Source: JAPUDQ01 sp964532145
GTDB lineage: Bacteria; Patescibacteriota; Saccharimonadia; Saccharimonadales; Saccharimonadaceae
Length of the DNA: 32,819 bases
Direction: 5' to 3'
Assembly (NCBI GenBank): GCA_964532145.1
Contig: CAZHGM010000006.1
Coordinates: 1 to 32,819, forward strand
In this document: one piece after another, positions 6,591 through 14,481 of the stretch
Layout of the letters: each line of letters opens with the position of its first letter
Position numbering within the stretch: position 1 is the first letter of the stretch
Program-made: the position numbers and the translations under genes
The notes under the pieces: model-generated
Told to the model about the DNA's origin: nothing
Databases searched by the model: none
The model's input: the letters and a program-made list of their open reading frames with translations, nothing else

Positions 6591-8486
6591 CTACCCTAAA
6601 ACCGCTTTAATGCGGCGGATTCCAGCGCTCGACGCCTCTTCTTTGATAATCTTAAAAGTCTTACCGTCGGCGATAAGTTCCTGAGTGTGATCGACATGAG
6701 GGCCACCACAGATTTCGAAGCTAAACGGACGTTCACTTGGTTCAGCCTGTGGGTCTTTCATGCTATAGACCTTAACGGTATCACCATACCGGTCGCCAAA
6801 CTGACCAAGTGCGCCAAGCGAACCCGTTGCTTCACTTGTGGGATATTCGGCATAACTAACCTGCAAATCTTTTGCTATCTCGCGGTTAACAATCGCCTCG
6901 ACTTGATCAAGCTGTTCACGTGTGACTTTTTCAGGATGAGAAAAATCAAAACGGAGGCGTTCTTCCGTGATGCTACTGCCTCGTTGCACGACATGATCAC
7001 CAAGTACATCGCGAAGTGCTTGATACATCAGGTGCGTGGCGGTGTGATATTTACGATGCTGCAAACTTTGGCCACCAAGACCGCCTTTAAATACTCCCTT
7101 AGCGGCAGTCTGCGAACGCTGTCGTTGCTCTTGCATATAGTTATCAAATTGCGCCCGCCAATCATCTGGCAAAGTAATTCCCTGTTTGTCGGCCTCTTCT
7201 ACCGACAGCTCAACCGGAAATCCATAGGTATCATACAGCGTAAACAATTCACGGCCCGTCACGCTGTCAGAAGCAAACTTTTGCATTTGCTTAATACCGT
7301 TTCGCAGTGTCTGTCGGAAGACTTTTTCTTCCTTTACAAGTACCGCCACTACTTCATCTCGTTTTTCGGCCACTTCCGGAAAATCATCATGATAGAGATT
7401 CGCGATGACCGGCACGACTTCTGAGAGGAAGTTCTGTTCGATACCGAGATCGAAACTATAGCGGATAGCACGGCGCAGCAGACGACGCATCACATAGCCC
7501 TGCTCTTTATTACTAGGGGTAATACCGTCAACGGCTAGAAACGTCGCACCGCGCAAATGGTCGGCGATCACACGCATGGCATTAGTGTGTGCCTCATACG
7601 TTTTACCACTGAGCTGCTCCAACTTCTCGATAATCGGCCACAATATACTGATGCGATAGACGTCCGGACTGTTTATTGCGGCAGCCGCAATCCGCTCCAG
7701 CCCCCCACCGTAATCAACATTTTGCTTGGGCAGTTTAGTAAAGCCGTCTTTGGTTTTGAGATACTCCATAAACACAGAATTACCGATCTCGATATACCGA
7801 CCACAGTCACAGTTGAGATGGCACTTTTCACCGTATGATGTATCGTGCATTACGTCCGGAAATAGATAAAACATTTCGGTATCAGGACCACCAGGTTCAC
7901 CCGGCGTCATCGTGCGCGGTGTCATGCCGTTTCTGGCCCACCAGTTCTTGTTGCCATAAAACGCAATTCGTTTGTCTTGACCGCCAATTTTTGCCCCATT
8001 TTCTTCAGAACCAATATCAATCATCTCGCTATCGAGCTCGGCCTGCGCAAATAATCCTGCCCATATATCGGCACTGGTCTGGTCGCGTGGGATGCCATTT
8101 TGCTCATCGCCGATAAAACATGTCACGTATATCCGCTTTGGATCAAGTCCAATCTCGCGTGTTAAAAATTCCCAGAACCATGGGATCTGCTTCTCCTTGA
8201 AATAATCCCCCAAACTCCAGTTACCGAGCATCTCGAAAAATGTCGTGTGACGATTATCCCCGACTTCCTCGATATCCTGAGCACGCACACAAGTCTGACT
8301 ATCTACTAGGCGACTACCAGAAGGGTGTTCTTCGCCAAGCAGATACGGCATAAGCGGCTGCATGCCAGAGCCAGTAAACAGCGTCGTTGGGTCGTTATCA
8401 GGCACTAGTTTAGCGCGCGGAATAACCGCATGGCCGCGTGCGGCAAAAAAATCAAGATATTTCTGGCGGATTTCCTGGGCTGTCAT
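6591..8486 (-). CDS. alaS: Alanine-tRNA ligase lacking the C-Ala domain
   Basis: Class II synthetase charging tRNA-Ala. The 631 residues hold the catalytic core (SGMQPLMPYLLG, the RHTTFFEMLGNWSLGDYF motif 2 region at 79-96, VDYGGGLERI near 258-266), the tRNA recognition region with RRLLRRAIRY, and the editing domain with all zinc ligands (His481 and His485 in HTATH, Cys593 and His597 in CGGPH). Most bacterial AlaRS run to about 870 residues; here the protein ends at SSAGIRRIKAVLG, directly after the editing domain, so the C-terminal C-Ala/oligomerisation domain is absent. The stop is followed by non-coding sequence, so this looks like a genuine short form. A Cys cluster (CHLNCDCG, 222-229) sits in the catalytic domain. 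An extended -10 promoter lies 7 nt before the ATG. Confidence 0.95.
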   Translation of the reverse strand: MTAQEIRQKYLDFFAARGHAVIPRAKLVPDNDPTTLFTGSGMQPLMPYLLGEEHPSGSRLVDSQTCVRAQDIEEVGDNRHTTFFEMLGNWSLGDYFKEKQIPWFWEFLTREIGLDPKRIYVTCFIGDEQNGIPRDQTSADIWAGLFAQAELDSEMIDIGSEENGAKIGGQDKRIAFYGNKNWWARNGMTPRTMTPGEPGGPDTEMFYLFPDVMHDTSYGEKCHLNCDCGRYIEIGNSVFMEYLKTKDGFTKLPKQNVDYGGGLERIAAAAINSPDVYRISILWPIIEKLEQLSGKTYEAHTNAMRVIADHLRGATFLAVDGITPSNKEQGYVMRRLLRRAIRYSFDLGIEQNFLSEVVPVIANLYHDDFPEVAEKRDEVVAVLVKEEKVFRQTLRNGIKQMQKFASDSVTGRELFTLYDTYGFPVELSVEEADKQGITLPDDWRAQFDNYMQEQRQRSQTAAKGVFKGGLGGQSLQHRKYHTATHLMYQALRDVLGDHVVQRGSSITEERLRFDFSHPEKVTREQLDQVEAIVNREIAKDLQVSYAEYPTSEATGSLGALGQFGDRYGDTVKVYSMKDPQAEPSERPFSFEICGGPHVDHTQELIADGKTFKIIKEEASSAGIRRIKAVLG

Positions 8487-8493
8487 TACAGCT

Positions 8494-8502
8494 AGTATAA
8501 CA
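8494..8502 (-). promoter_or_regulatory. Extended -10 promoter of alaS, leaderless
   Basis: Minus-strand TGT followed by TATACT (8494-8499), ending 7 nt before the alaS ATG. No good -35 box is visible, which the extended -10 would offset. No ribosome site is present. Confidence 0.55.
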
Positions 8503-8540
8503 GATGCAAAAGATCACTTCTATTACAATGCCCTGATCGA

Positions 8541-8576
8541 GAATAATAAAACTGCCCTAACGTACGCTAGGGCAGT
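8541..8576 (-). terminator. Rho-independent terminator after the 58-residue gene
   Basis: Near-perfect palindrome at 8551-8576 forming an 11-bp stem (one G-U pair) around a GTAC loop, followed on the minus strand by a T-rich tract (8541-8550). It ends the transcript of the small acidic protein and insulates alaS. Confidence 0.88.
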
Positions 8577-8601
8577 AAGGCGAGACATAGACGATAACTA
8601 T

Positions 8602-8778
8602 CTAGTCGTCTTTGTCATCATCGTCATCGTCGTCATTTTGCATGTCGTCTTGCTTCGCCTGAGCGTAGCCTTTCATTTCATGCATTTTGTCATCGGCAGT
8701 ATCCGCCAAATCTTTCGCTTTGTCTTTGGCGTCATCTGTCGCATTGCTCATTGATCGTTTTACATCGTCAAAGCTCAT
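8602..8778 (-). CDS. Small acidic protein, 58 residues
   Basis: A short, highly charged protein starting MSFDDVKRSMSNATDD. It is rich in Asp, Lys, Ala and Met and ends with a run of seven Asp, then KDD. The middle (DDAKDKAKDLADTADDKMHEMK) should form an amphipathic helix of the type seen in CsbD/YtxH or LEA-like stress proteins; that likeness is in composition, not a family assignment. Evidence that it is a gene is good: AAGGAGG at 8788-8794 lies 9 nt before the ATG, a TATGAT -10 box lies at 8808-8813, and a strong terminator follows the stop. It has no membrane segment or signal peptide. Confidence 0.75.
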   Translation of the reverse strand: MSFDDVKRSMSNATDDAKDKAKDLADTADDKMHEMKGYAQAKQDDMQNDDDDDDDKDD

Positions 8779-8863
8779 TCGTTTTATCCTCCTTATGTTG
8801 TAGGTTTATCATAAGTAATTCGCCACGATTAATCTGTGATCTGCACTACAAACCTATACCCCG

Positions 8864-8869
8864 TATACT
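8864..8869 (+). promoter_or_regulatory. -10-like box before a plus-strand ORF
   Basis: TATACT ending 8 nt before the ATG at 8878, the same geometry as the leaderless promoters of this window. No -35 box is recognisable, so support is limited. Confidence 0.35.
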
Positions 8870-8877
8870 AGATAATT

Positions 8878-9102
8878 ATGGATAGCCACGAAACACACCC
8901 TCAAAGATATTATGTCGGGCGACGTGGGACGGTCCCGTGGATGAAACTGCGCGAACCCTGCCCAGAGATGCCACCAGTAGATAGATTGCGTCGTGCAGCT
9001 GCAGTACTTATGAATGCAGTCGTTGCTACCTGGAACGATAGTTTTTTCGACCCTACTGAAGGAGACTCCCCTGCACCAGACCGCCCCACTCGACGACGGT
9101 AA
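8878..9102 (+). CDS. Possible small protein, 74 residues, antisense-facing
   Basis: An ATG-started frame encoding a soluble, Arg/Pro-rich protein (MDSHETHPQRYYVGRRG, then PPVDRLRRAAAVLMNAVVATWND and a tail of PAPDRPTRRR). It fills an otherwise empty 275-bp gap on the minus strand and has a -10-like TATACT 8 nt upstream. Its last 50 nt run against the 3' end of the 594-residue gene, so the two converge and overlap. No family is recognised. It could be a chance frame; composition and promoter geometry make it worth keeping at low confidence. Confidence 0.35.
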   Translation: MDSHETHPQRYYVGRRGTVPWMKLREPCPEMPPVDRLRRAAAVLMNAVVATWNDSFFDPTEGDSPAPDRPTRRR

Positions 9103-10837
9103 AGCCGCGACGCGTGAAGCTTTCCAGTTTTTGCTGCGGCAGAGTAATGGACTGATCATACCCATCCATATCGAGAAATACGCGCTTCACAGTATCGGGC
9201 CGAGGGACGACATAAAGCGGCGCGAGCATATCCATTTGTTTAGTTGTAAGCCAGGTGAGCCGAATATACGGTTTTGAAGGAATTTTATCAGTCCAGTATG
9301 TCATGAAGTCACTGATCTCTTTGTCATTTAAACCCTGTTCGGCCAGCTGGCTCTTGATCGTTTTCGCGGCATTTGCTCTCGTGACAACCGTGCCGCTTGT
9401 GATCGAGGGATATTCGCCGATACCTGTGCCTTCCCAAAATAATGAGTCATAGATAGTACCGCGATACGTTAGTTTGCCGCTTGGTTCTGCCCAGACGTTT
9501 CGCCAGCCACGGGGATCATACAACGGATCCGAAAGTGTGACATTCGCGCCAACCCGCACATCAACTGACTGGGATGTCGTCGGGTACAAATATACCACCG
9601 GCTTGGCACAGCCGCCGACCGGACCATATGCATCGCGAACATACACGAGGAGTTCGCCTTTGGCATTTTCCATCACCATCAGCGCGTGGTTTTCCCAGAA
9701 TTCTGATTGGGTGACGGCTTTACCACTTACCGACTGGCTTTCGTCAAAAGCTTTCGTCGCAAGCGACGAGGTTCTGTTTTTTGGTTCATAGACAGTCCGG
9801 CCAGTATCGGTCTTGCCAATTGCGACGAGGTCGGCCATTTTCAGCACGTCAGTACGCGTTACTGCGGCCGACGTTCCACCGCAGCCGCGTGCAATGGCAT
9901 GCATAGTATCATGCGTGCCATCACTTTTAAGCGCTGGTTTTTTATTATCAAAGACGTATTTTTCGAGTGATTCGGTATTTGGCATGTACTGCATACCAAT
10001 GATAGTGTCTATCGGCGTATGGATTTCGTAACCGATATTTGTCAGTCCCGTATCGCTGTATTTTTTCTCAGTACGAAACAGTTTACTGCCGCCCAGATCC
10101 AGTACTTTCGTCTTGGTGACATCGTCTTGGGATTTATACAGCTGCGTATCAATGGCTGCATATTCCTGACGGCTCACTGACTCTTTGTTGCCGAGATCGA
10201 TTTTGTCTGGCACACTCAGCGAGTCGTAGGTCGTGGTGGTATCGATAGTTGTCACCTTATTTGTGAGGACATTTTCTTTGAGCCAGCTTGTGGGGTCAAC
10301 TTCGTATCTGCCAGTCGATTGCGGCTTGGCAATCAGTACAGCAGTCTCGCCGCGTTTTTCAAATAACAGATGGATCGTGCCCCCTATACCGATAAAATTT
10401 GGCACCTCGACGTGAACAATGCGATTGCCAGCACGCGAGCCAACTTCATAATACGTTGGCATATTCTGGCGCATCGTCTCATCTATTTTGGCAGCTTCCA
10501 CTCCATTTTTGATATAAAATTCGCGGTCTTCGTTTTGTATCCATCCCTGAGATGACATATTTTTAGGGGTTGCCAGCCACGTTTCACCTGTCGTTGGCGT
10601 AATAAATTTCTTAAGCTGGGGGTCGGTTACGGCCACCGGCGTCGTAACCTCCTTCTTGTCCGCTGATTGCGTCGGAGTCGTCGTTCGGTTCAGCCACCAA
10701 TACACGCCTGCTCCGGTCGCCGCCAGCAAGACGATGGCAAGCAGTATCCATAGCCATCTCTTTGATCGTTTTGGACCACTTGGGCCTCCTATTTCAATCG
10801 GCACAAACTCCGCACTGCTGTCGTTCCCACTCTCCAT
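9053..10837 (-). CDS. Secreted or membrane-anchored protein with KPVVYLYP domain, unknown function
   Basis: A 594-residue envelope protein. A short acidic N-terminus and a basic patch (GPKRSKR) lead into a transmembrane helix at about 27-49, followed by a Thr-rich linker and a long outer region. Two well separated Cys (Cys319 in ARGCGGTSAA, Cys410 in PVGGCAKP) could form a disulfide. The C-terminal third begins KPVVYLYPTTSQSVDVRVG (412 on) and continues with PLYDPRGW, PSGKLTYRG and YDSLFWEG. This motif set recurs in uncharacterised proteins of CPR bacteria, so it looks like a conserved outer domain. A G-rich ribosome site (AGGGGGG) precedes the ATG. It lies 19 nt after the 66-residue gene and probably shares its transcript. 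No catalytic residues can be assigned. Confidence 0.78.
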   Translation of the reverse strand: MESGNDSSAEFVPIEIGGPSGPKRSKRWLWILLAIVLLAATGAGVYWWLNRTTTPTQSADKKEVTTPVAVTDPQLKKFITPTTGETWLATPKNMSSQGWIQNEDREFYIKNGVEAAKIDETMRQNMPTYYEVGSRAGNRIVHVEVPNFIGIGGTIHLLFEKRGETAVLIAKPQSTGRYEVDPTSWLKENVLTNKVTTIDTTTTYDSLSVPDKIDLGNKESVSRQEYAAIDTQLYKSQDDVTKTKVLDLGGSKLFRTEKKYSDTGLTNIGYEIHTPIDTIIGMQYMPNTESLEKYVFDNKKPALKSDGTHDTMHAIARGCGGTSAAVTRTDVLKMADLVAIGKTDTGRTVYEPKNRTSSLATKAFDESQSVSGKAVTQSEFWENHALMVMENAKGELLVYVRDAYGPVGGCAKPVVYLYPTTSQSVDVRVGANVTLSDPLYDPRGWRNVWAEPSGKLTYRGTIYDSLFWEGTGIGEYPSITSGTVVTRANAAKTIKSQLAEQGLNDKEISDFMTYWTDKIPSKPYIRLTWLTTKQMDMLAPLYVVPRPDTVKRVFLDMDGYDQSITLPQQKLESFTRRGFTVVEWGGLVQGSLLQ

Positions 10838-10856
10838 GTCTACCCCCCTATGGTTA

Positions 10857-11057
10857 TTATTGGCCCGGAATGTTCTTTTTTATGTCGTCAAATTTCTGCG
10901 TCACTTCATCCACTTTATCGGCAATTGCATCAACCGCCCTGTCGTCGGCGTCACCAGGAATCATCTGTGTGATTTCACGCGCTTTTTTCGCCCCATCCTC
11001 TGCCATTTGACTCACTGTATCTGCCTGTCCAAACAACCCTTTTAGCCAATCAAACAT
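10857..11057 (-). CDS. Small charged helical protein, 66 residues
   Basis: A 66-residue soluble protein, MFDWLKGLFGQADTVSQ followed by alternating Lys and Asp/Glu heptads (DDRAVDAIADKVDEVTQKFDDIKK) and a final NIPGQ. The layout (hydrophobic WLKGLF start, then AIADKVDEVTQ) weakly recalls the small MT0933-like antitoxin family of Actinobacteria, but no toxin gene is adjacent, so this is only a resemblance. Gene reality is supported by AAGGAGG immediately before the ATG (11061-11067) and a -35/-10 pair at 11082-11110. It probably co-transcribes with the 594-residue envelope protein 19 nt downstream. Confidence 0.72.
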   Translation of the reverse strand: MFDWLKGLFGQADTVSQMAEDGAKKAREITQMIPGDADDRAVDAIADKVDEVTQKFDDIKKNIPGQ

Positions 11058-11081
11058 ATTCCTCCTTTTTTAGCTGTATCC

Positions 11082-11110
11082 ATCATACGGCTATTGACGC
11101 GTTTAAACAA
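11082..11110 (-). promoter_or_regulatory. Promoter of the 66-residue protein gene
   Basis: Minus-strand TTGTTT (11105-11110), 17-nt spacer, TATGAT (11082-11087). The -35 box overlaps the mnmA stop region, and the start of transcription would fall about 18 nt before the Shine-Dalgarno region ends. Confidence 0.5.
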
Positions 11111-12200
11111 TGATGCCACCGCCAAGCACTTCACTGCCCCGGTACAGTACCACAGACTGACCGGCGGTTGCGGCACGCTCTGCTTCATTCAAATGAAGAG
11201 TTGTGCCTCGTAGCGTTGCGGGCAGTAGCGTACCCCGATGGCGGAGACGGGCGAGTAGCGGTTCATTATCGCTAGGGGACTGGTTAATCCAGTGCATGTC
11301 ATTAAGTGATAGTTCTGTCCTCCACATCGCGCCGTCGTTGAGATTACGGCTGACATATACGATATTTTTTTCCATATCTTTGCCGACTACATAGTACGGC
11401 AGCCCGCCGCCAAGCCCGAGCCCGTGCCGTTGGCCAATCGTATAGAACAACGCCCCATCATGATGGCCAATTGCTTTGTCGGTATCACGATCAACAACGT
11501 CCCCAGGGCTACTTTGCGCAAACTGGCTCAAGAATTCTTTGATGCCGACCGAGCCGACAAAACAAATGCCCTGACTGTCTTTTTTATGCGCTGTCACCAG
11601 GTCTTTTTGTTTCGCGATGAAACGCACCTCTGTTTTAGTAAGCCTCCCGAGCGGAAATAGGGTTTTCGCAAGCGCCTCGTTCGTGATGCGATAGAGGAAA
11701 TATGTCTGGTCTTTTTTTTCGTCTTTGGCGCGCAGTAGACGAGCGCCATACGCGAACGTTATGGAATGGGGCGCTAGCTCTGCATCAACTTCAGAACCAA
11801 ACGGAGAGGCGAGCCTGTCCTGAACGGCCGCATAATGCCCTGTTGCAATCATGTCTGCACCATCGCTAAGCGCCGTTTCTAAAAAAAGCTTGAACTTAAC
11901 TTCTTGATTACACATGATATCAGGGTTGGGCGTGCGGCCAGCCTGGTATTCCCGGACCATATAATCCACGACGTGGTGTTTGTATTCATCCTGAAAATCA
12001 TAGACCTTAAAAGGAATCCCGAGCTGTACTGCAATTCGTTTTGCATCAGCCAGATCTTCTGCCCAGGGACATTTCATCCCCGGCAGGTCACGTGTCCAGT
12101 TTTTCATATAGACACCAGTCACATCATAACCCTGCTCGACAAGCAGTGCGGCTGTAACTGATGAATCAACACCGCCGCTTAGCCCAACATATACTCTCAT
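11103..12200 (-). CDS. mnmA: tRNA-specific 2-thiouridylase MnmA
   Basis: ATP-pyrophosphatase that thiolates U34 of tRNA-Lys, -Glu and -Gln. The PP-loop SGGVDSS is at 8-14. The two catalytic cysteines are present: Cys97 in NPDIMCNQEVKF and Cys213 in DSQGICFVG. GHYA (121-124), KKDQTYFLY, YTIGQRHGLGLGGG and the C-terminal beta-barrel ending LGGGIIV complete the family pattern. At 365 residues it is full length. It overlaps the DUF218 gene by 4 nt and lies one gene after a cysteine desulfurase, the sulfur donor. No IscU- or Tus-type relay gene is in the window, so sulfur transfer may be direct. Confidence 0.96.
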   Translation of the reverse strand: MRVYVGLSGGVDSSVTAALLVEQGYDVTGVYMKNWTRDLPGMKCPWAEDLADAKRIAVQLGIPFKVYDFQDEYKHHVVDYMVREYQAGRTPNPDIMCNQEVKFKLFLETALSDGADMIATGHYAAVQDRLASPFGSEVDAELAPHSITFAYGARLLRAKDEKKDQTYFLYRITNEALAKTLFPLGRLTKTEVRFIAKQKDLVTAHKKDSQGICFVGSVGIKEFLSQFAQSSPGDVVDRDTDKAIGHHDGALFYTIGQRHGLGLGGGLPYYVVGKDMEKNIVYVSRNLNDGAMWRTELSLNDMHWINQSPSDNEPLLARLRHRGTLLPATLRGTTLHLNEAERAATAGQSVVLYRGSEVLGGGIIV

Positions 12201-12805
12201 AGCCCCACTCCGGGCATAACATAAAACAATATTATTTTGACGATTTCACCACCCGCTAGCCACCAGCCCGTTGGCGTCGCCCACCACAATGATGACCACT
12301 GGTGGTCCTCTGAAACAGGATGTCGAAGCAGCGTCACATTAGGGTCGAGATATCGAGCAAACTCTAGGCTTGCCCGGCGTTCATGGTATGCGCTCGTAAC
12401 AAGAATTACCCGTTTGATCCCTGCTTGGTCGATCATCCGGCTGGTATTACGCGCATTTTCAGCTGTCGTTTTGGCGTATTCATCAGTCGAAATAATTGAT
12501 TCGCTTGCGCCGATACTAATTGCAAATTTTTTCATCGCCAGTGCATTTGATAATCCCGTTTCGTCAGCAGCCGCCCCCGAAAATATCAGTTTCGGTGCCC
12601 AGCCCGCCTTGTACAGTTGCACGCCTTCGGCCACTCTGGCATTTGTATCACCTCCACTCACAACAACAATTGCATCGGCCGCAGCACATGTTCCAACCAC
12701 CGGCTTCACACAATTCGCAAGATCGTCCGGAGCAAGATAACGTGGTACGCCCCATATAACAGCAAGCATACTGGCAACACCAATCATGACAATGGCTCGT
12801 ATCAT
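12197..12805 (-). CDS. DUF218/YdcF-family membrane-anchored protein
   Basis: A 202-residue protein of the DUF218 superfamily (YdcF, SanA, ElyC relatives). An N-terminal hydrophobic segment (about 3-20) acts as signal or anchor. The domain core shows AIVVVSGGDTNARVAEGVQLYKAG (46-69), PKLIFSGA, DEYAKTTAENARNTSRM and VILVTSAYHERRA. SanA and ElyC homologues act in envelope integrity and polyprenol-dependent wall synthesis; the biochemical role is unsettled. Two Cys (32 and 40) lie just after the anchor. It is sandwiched with 4-nt overlaps between the cysteine desulfurase and mnmA, so it is co-translated with a tRNA thiolation pair. That is likely an economy of packing rather than a shared pathway. 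Confidence 0.86.
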   Translation of the reverse strand: MIRAIVMIGVASMLAVIWGVPRYLAPDDLANCVKPVVGTCAAADAIVVVSGGDTNARVAEGVQLYKAGWAPKLIFSGAAADETGLSNALAMKKFAISIGASESIISTDEYAKTTAENARNTSRMIDQAGIKRVILVTSAYHERRASLEFARYLDPNVTLLRHPVSEDHQWSSLWWATPTGWWLAGGEIVKIILFYVMPGVGL

Positions 12806-14025
12806 GAGGAGTAACCTCGTTCCTGTGTAATAACAGCGGTAATTATGGCTGCAGCCCTGTCAATCTCATCCTCACTGCTCATTTTGCCAAGGCTAAAGCG
12901 CAGGCTTCCATCTGCCAGGCTATCGGTCATGCCAACCGCCTCGAGCACATGCGAACGGGTTCCTTTGTTGGCGGCGCACGCTGAGCCGGTCGCCGCCATA
13001 ACGCCTCGTTCATCAAGCGCAAATACCCCACGCTCACCATCAAGACCCGGTACCGAAATATGTAAGATATGAGGGGATCGTTTCTTGAGGTGGCCGTTAA
13101 TGATAACGTCCGGTATCGACTGCATGATCAACTGCTGCAATCTATCCCGCAGCTGTCGTATGCGCGCCACATCAGTTTTACGTTCGACTTGGGCGATTTC
13201 AAAAGCTGTTGCAGCACCAATTATCCCCGCGACGTTTTCCGTGCCGGAGCGAAGTCCGCTTTCCTGCCCCCCACCGTACACTACTGGTATAAGCTCAATC
13301 CCACCGCGCACCCACAGCACGCCAGTCTGTTTTGGCCCATAGCACTTACCTGCATTCATCGTCATCAGATCGACGCCAAGTCTGCTCACAGCACTATCAA
13401 GCAGCCCAACAGCCTGTGACGCATCGGTATGAAACCATAACACGCGCCTTTCACCTGCTGCCAATCGCCGCTGGCGCTCCGCTTCGATAACATCAGCAAT
13501 AGCACGCAGCGGTTGCACCGTGCCGAGTTCATTGTTGACATACCCGATACTCACCAGTGTTGTCTCGGGTGTCAGGGCAGTCTCAACCGCCTCAGCCGAT
13601 ACGAGTCCTTGTGCGGAAACTGTCGTGAACACATGATCGAATTGCATGACAGTCTGCAGCACTGCTGGATGCTCAATTGGCGAGGTTACCACCTGCCCCC
13701 CTGCGCCGTTAAGAATCCCTCTAATGGCAAGATTGATCGACTCTGTCGCCCCAGCTGTCATAATAATTTCATGCTGCCTTGCTCCGATGACAGTGGCAAT
13801 TCTATGACGGCCTTCCTCAAGATCCTCTCGCACTCGTTTTGCCGCCAAGTACGCTGCTGACGGATTATAAAACTGCGTTTCAAAATACGGCCGCATTGCT
13901 GCTGCCACGCGCGGATCCATCGGCGTTGCCGCCGCATAATCGAGGTATATCGGCACTGTCATCGCAGACATATCCTGTGTATTGTCAGGATGACTCTGAG
14001 GTATTGTTACGCCAGCATTGCTCAT
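12802..14025 (-). CDS. Cysteine desulfurase (IscS/NifS family)
   Basis: PLP-dependent enzyme that turns L-cysteine into alanine plus persulfide sulfur for tRNA thiolation and Fe-S clusters. Key residues are His119 in PIEHPAV, the PLP Lys227 in MNAGKCYGPK, the RSGTENVAGIIG signature (259-270) and the active-site Cys350 in TGSACAANKGTRSHVL. The short loop around this Cys recalls group I/II members adapted to thiolation partners. The first 21 residues precede the usual start (PIYLDYAAATP), and Met19 or Met22 are alternatives. However, the -10 box TGATACAAT ends 8 nt before the ATG at 14025, which favours this leaderless start. mnmA follows after one gene, so tRNA 2-thiouridine synthesis is the likely main use. 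Confidence 0.95.
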   Translation of the reverse strand: MSNAGVTIPQSHPDNTQDMSAMTVPIYLDYAAATPMDPRVAAAMRPYFETQFYNPSAAYLAAKRVREDLEEGRHRIATVIGARQHEIIMTAGATESINLAIRGILNGAGGQVVTSPIEHPAVLQTVMQFDHVFTTVSAQGLVSAEAVETALTPETTLVSIGYVNNELGTVQPLRAIADVIEAERQRRLAAGERRVLWFHTDASQAVGLLDSAVSRLGVDLMTMNAGKCYGPKQTGVLWVRGGIELIPVVYGGGQESGLRSGTENVAGIIGAATAFEIAQVERKTDVARIRQLRDRLQQLIMQSIPDVIINGHLKKRSPHILHISVPGLDGERGVFALDERGVMAATGSACAANKGTRSHVLEAVGMTDSLADGSLRFSLGKMSSEDEIDRAAAIITAVITQERGYSS

Positions 14026-14031
14026 ACATAC

Positions 14032-14469
14032 CTATTGTATCAGAGGTGCTGAGCTTCGTGCGTCCATCAACGACGCTCCCGTGAACGGATCACGCCGGTA
14101 AATACCGCGCATCACTTGTTCATAGTACATACGTACTGCAAGACCGAAATTATTCATTTCATCCTGTTCGAGATACTGATAGTGCCCGCCATCGCGAACC
14201 TTCAGGATACCACTGGGATGAATTTCATAGCGAGTTGTTCGTGCCTGCTTCTTTTTGTGCTCGTCAGTCCATTCTTCGTACCACACCCATGTGTGGTCAT
14301 CCAGGCAGAAAAACTCACGATGATGTCCATCTGGTATTCGGCCAAACAAATGCCGTCCGATTTCGGATTCGGCCTCAATCAATTCACGCTCGGTCAGTCG
14401 CCTGCCCGATATTATATTGGGAGCAGGTGATCCGGTCAAAAGGTGTAGTATCGTACGAAAAAATTTCAT
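14032..14469 (-). CDS. Uncharacterised protein, 145 residues
   Basis: A soluble, charged protein with no recognised family. It opens with a short hydrophobic stretch (MKFFRTILHLLTG), then RRLTERELIEAESEIGRHLFG and a Trp/Tyr-rich core (REFFCLDDHTWVWYEEWTDEHKKK). Next come TRYEIHPSGILKVRDGGHYQYLEQDEMNNF and a C-terminal RGIYRRDPFTGASL. Alternating aromatic and charged residues in the middle suggest a compact beta domain. The start at 14469 is backed by GGAAGG about 7 nt upstream. It lies 12 nt after the 176-residue gene and runs into the cysteine desulfurase promoter. Genes of this length are typical CPR orphans. Confidence 0.7.
   Translation of the reverse strand: MKFFRTILHLLTGSPAPNIISGRRLTERELIEAESEIGRHLFGRIPDGHHREFFCLDDHTWVWYEEWTDEHKKKQARTTRYEIHPSGILKVRDGGHYQYLEQDEMNNFGLAVRMYYEQVMRGIYRRDPFTGASLMDARSSAPLIQ
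14034..14042 (-). promoter_or_regulatory. Extended -10 promoter of the cysteine desulfurase operon, leaderless
   Basis: Minus-strand TGA then TACAAT (14034-14039), ending 8 nt before the ATG at 14025. No -35 match. It overlaps the last codons of the upstream 145-residue gene. Confidence 0.5.
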
Positions 14470-14481
14470 ATACCATCCTTC

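Noticed and set aside
6687..7424. 245-residue open frame on the plus strand
   Set aside because: Antisense to alaS; composition is that of a reversed coding frame.
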